64,000 nt of DNA, taken from the NCBI GenBank assembly GCA_965243545.1, contig OZ251573.1, forward strand, positions 4,278,001-4,342,000, given 5' to 3'. The translations under genes were made by a program, and so were the position numbers. Positions 63,334 to 64,000 of this stretch are shown one piece after another. This stretch comes from CATQHW01 sp965243545. Lineage in GTDB: Bacteria > Spirochaetota > Spirochaetia > SZUA-6 > Bin103. Numbering within the stretch: the stretch's first letter is position 1; each line of letters starts with the position of its first letter. The notes below the pieces were generated by a model that was given only the letters and a program-made list of their open reading frames with translations, ran no database searches and had not been told where the DNA came from.

Positions 63334-64000
63334 TTTTCGACGACATCACGATCACCAATTTTGGTCTGTACGCCGGCCGCCAGAGCATCGCTCTCACCCC
63401 ACTCCCCGGCAAACCGATCACTTTGTTCGGTGGACTCAATGGGGGTGGCAAGACTACGCTTCTTGACGCTATCCAACTCTGCTTGTTCGGCCCGCACGCT
63501 AAAACCTCCGGTCGCGGCAGATTGCGTTATACGGAATACCTTTCGCGGTGCATTCACGACAAAGCCAAGAGCCGGGCGGCCGGGGTTCAGATCAGTTTTC
63601 GTCACACCGTGGCGGGTAACGAGGACCGGTACGTTCTGAGACGCACTTGGCGGCAGGCTACCAAGTGCACCGAGGACTTTGATGTGCTCAAGAACGATAG
63701 ACTCGCTCCGACATTGGCCGAAAACTGGACGACTCACGTGGAGGATCTGCTGCCCGCAAACATCGCGCACTTGTTTCTGTTTGACGGCGAGCAGATCGAG
63801 CGGTATGCATCACCGTCGGATTCGGCGTCCTTGATCGGAACCGCGATACAGAATCTTCTTGGATTGGACCTCGTGGACCAACTCGGTAAGGACATCACCG
63901 TCTACGAGCGTCGACGAAGACGCGAGCAACTGGACAATGCCACCCGCGCGAAAGTCGCCGGAGCAGAAGAAGAGTTACGTGCTCTACGGAGCCGCATCGA
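63330..64000 (+). CDS. dndD: DndD, SMC/Rad50-like ATPase (cut by window edge)
   Basis: Only the first 223 codons are seen. ATG 63330 overlaps the dndC stop. Walker A is LFGGLNGGGKTTLLDAIQL near residues 33-51, followed by ISFRHTVAGNEDRYVLRRTW and LFLFDGEQIERYASP near 145-160, the Q-loop/DGE region of DndD. A coiled coil starts near the end (YERRRRREQLDNATRAKVAG). DndD helps DndC act on DNA, possibly nicking or unwinding it. DndE and any DndFGH restriction genes would follow outside. Confidence 0.94.
   Translation, partial: MIFDDITITNFGLYAGRQSIALTPLPGKPITLFGGLNGGGKTTLLDAIQLCLFGPHAKTSGRGRLRYTEYLSRCIHDKAKSRAAGVQISFRHTVAGNEDRYVLRRTWRQATKCTEDFDVLKNDRLAPTLAENWTTHVEDLLPANIAHLFLFDGEQIERYASPSDSASLIGTAIQNLLGLDLVDQLGKDITVYERRRRREQLDNATRAKVAGAEEELRALRSRI

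Overview
This 64 kb window is high-GC bacterial DNA of a gene-dense Gram-negative type (lipoprotein signals, a BamB-like PQQ propeller, FtsX-type permeases). No rRNA, tRNA or CRISPR array was seen. The species cannot be fixed from sequence. Rpn-type nucleases, Uma2 remnants, a creatininase, a phytanoyl-CoA dioxygenase stub and a chromosomal GlnRS fit an environmental, possibly spirochaete-like lineage, but that is a guess. Housekeeping genes are strongly GC-rich. Several defence-type genes are visibly more AT-rich and look acquired.

Layout. 1-3.1 kb: a restriction-modification locus with a partial methyltransferase, a frameshifted nuclease and a convergent second methyltransferase. 3.3-4.4 kb: a coiled-coil protein and gene fragments. 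4.5-14 kb: housekeeping genes (leucyl aminopeptidase, SSB, Tag-like glycosylase, GPH sugar transporter, a double-length UvrA). 14-16.8 kb: a toxin-antitoxin pair, broken Uma2 genes and two decayed insertion-sequence copies. 16.8-19.8 kb: a two-gene operon, NYN nuclease plus STAND/NACHT-like NTPase. 20-21.5 kb: a BglII-like restriction-modification pair with a frameshifted nuclease, flanked by 29-bp direct repeats. 21.5-26.6 kb: creatininase, GlnRS, a restriction-like protein, an O-methyltransferase and a thioesterase. 26.7-32.6 kb: a MoxR / DUF58 / transglutaminase / PQQ-propeller operon. 32.7-44.3 kb: a hypothetical protein, an antitoxin whose PIN toxin has been reduced to a stub, a 12-repeat YWTD lipoprotein, two FtsX-type permeases, a PIN toxin, an MrfA-like helicase, LeuRS and an Rpn nuclease.

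44.3-64 kb is a defence island. It holds a collapsed transposon copy and an uncharacterised operon (HTH-plus-phosphodiesterase-like protein and a 704-aa protein) behind a palindrome-covered promoter. Next is an intact 3183-bp transposon with inverted ends and a 5-bp CCCGT target duplication, which splits a membrane coiled-coil/OB-fold gene. Removing the transposon and one CCCGT copy restores a 499-codon frame exactly. The island ends with a DNA phosphorothioation (Dnd) cluster: a split dnd-associated methyltransferase fused to a GIY-YIG domain, a DGQHR protein overlapping a RelA/SpoT-type synthetase, divergent dndA, and dndB-dndC-dndD running off the window.

The best candidates for undescribed systems are the 45.0-48.8 kb operon, the NYN-STAND operon at 16.8-19.8 kb, and the DGQHR-RelA/SpoT pair at 56.9-59.4 kb. 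Five genes carry apparent single-base frameshifts, so either active pseudogenisation or assembly error must be considered.
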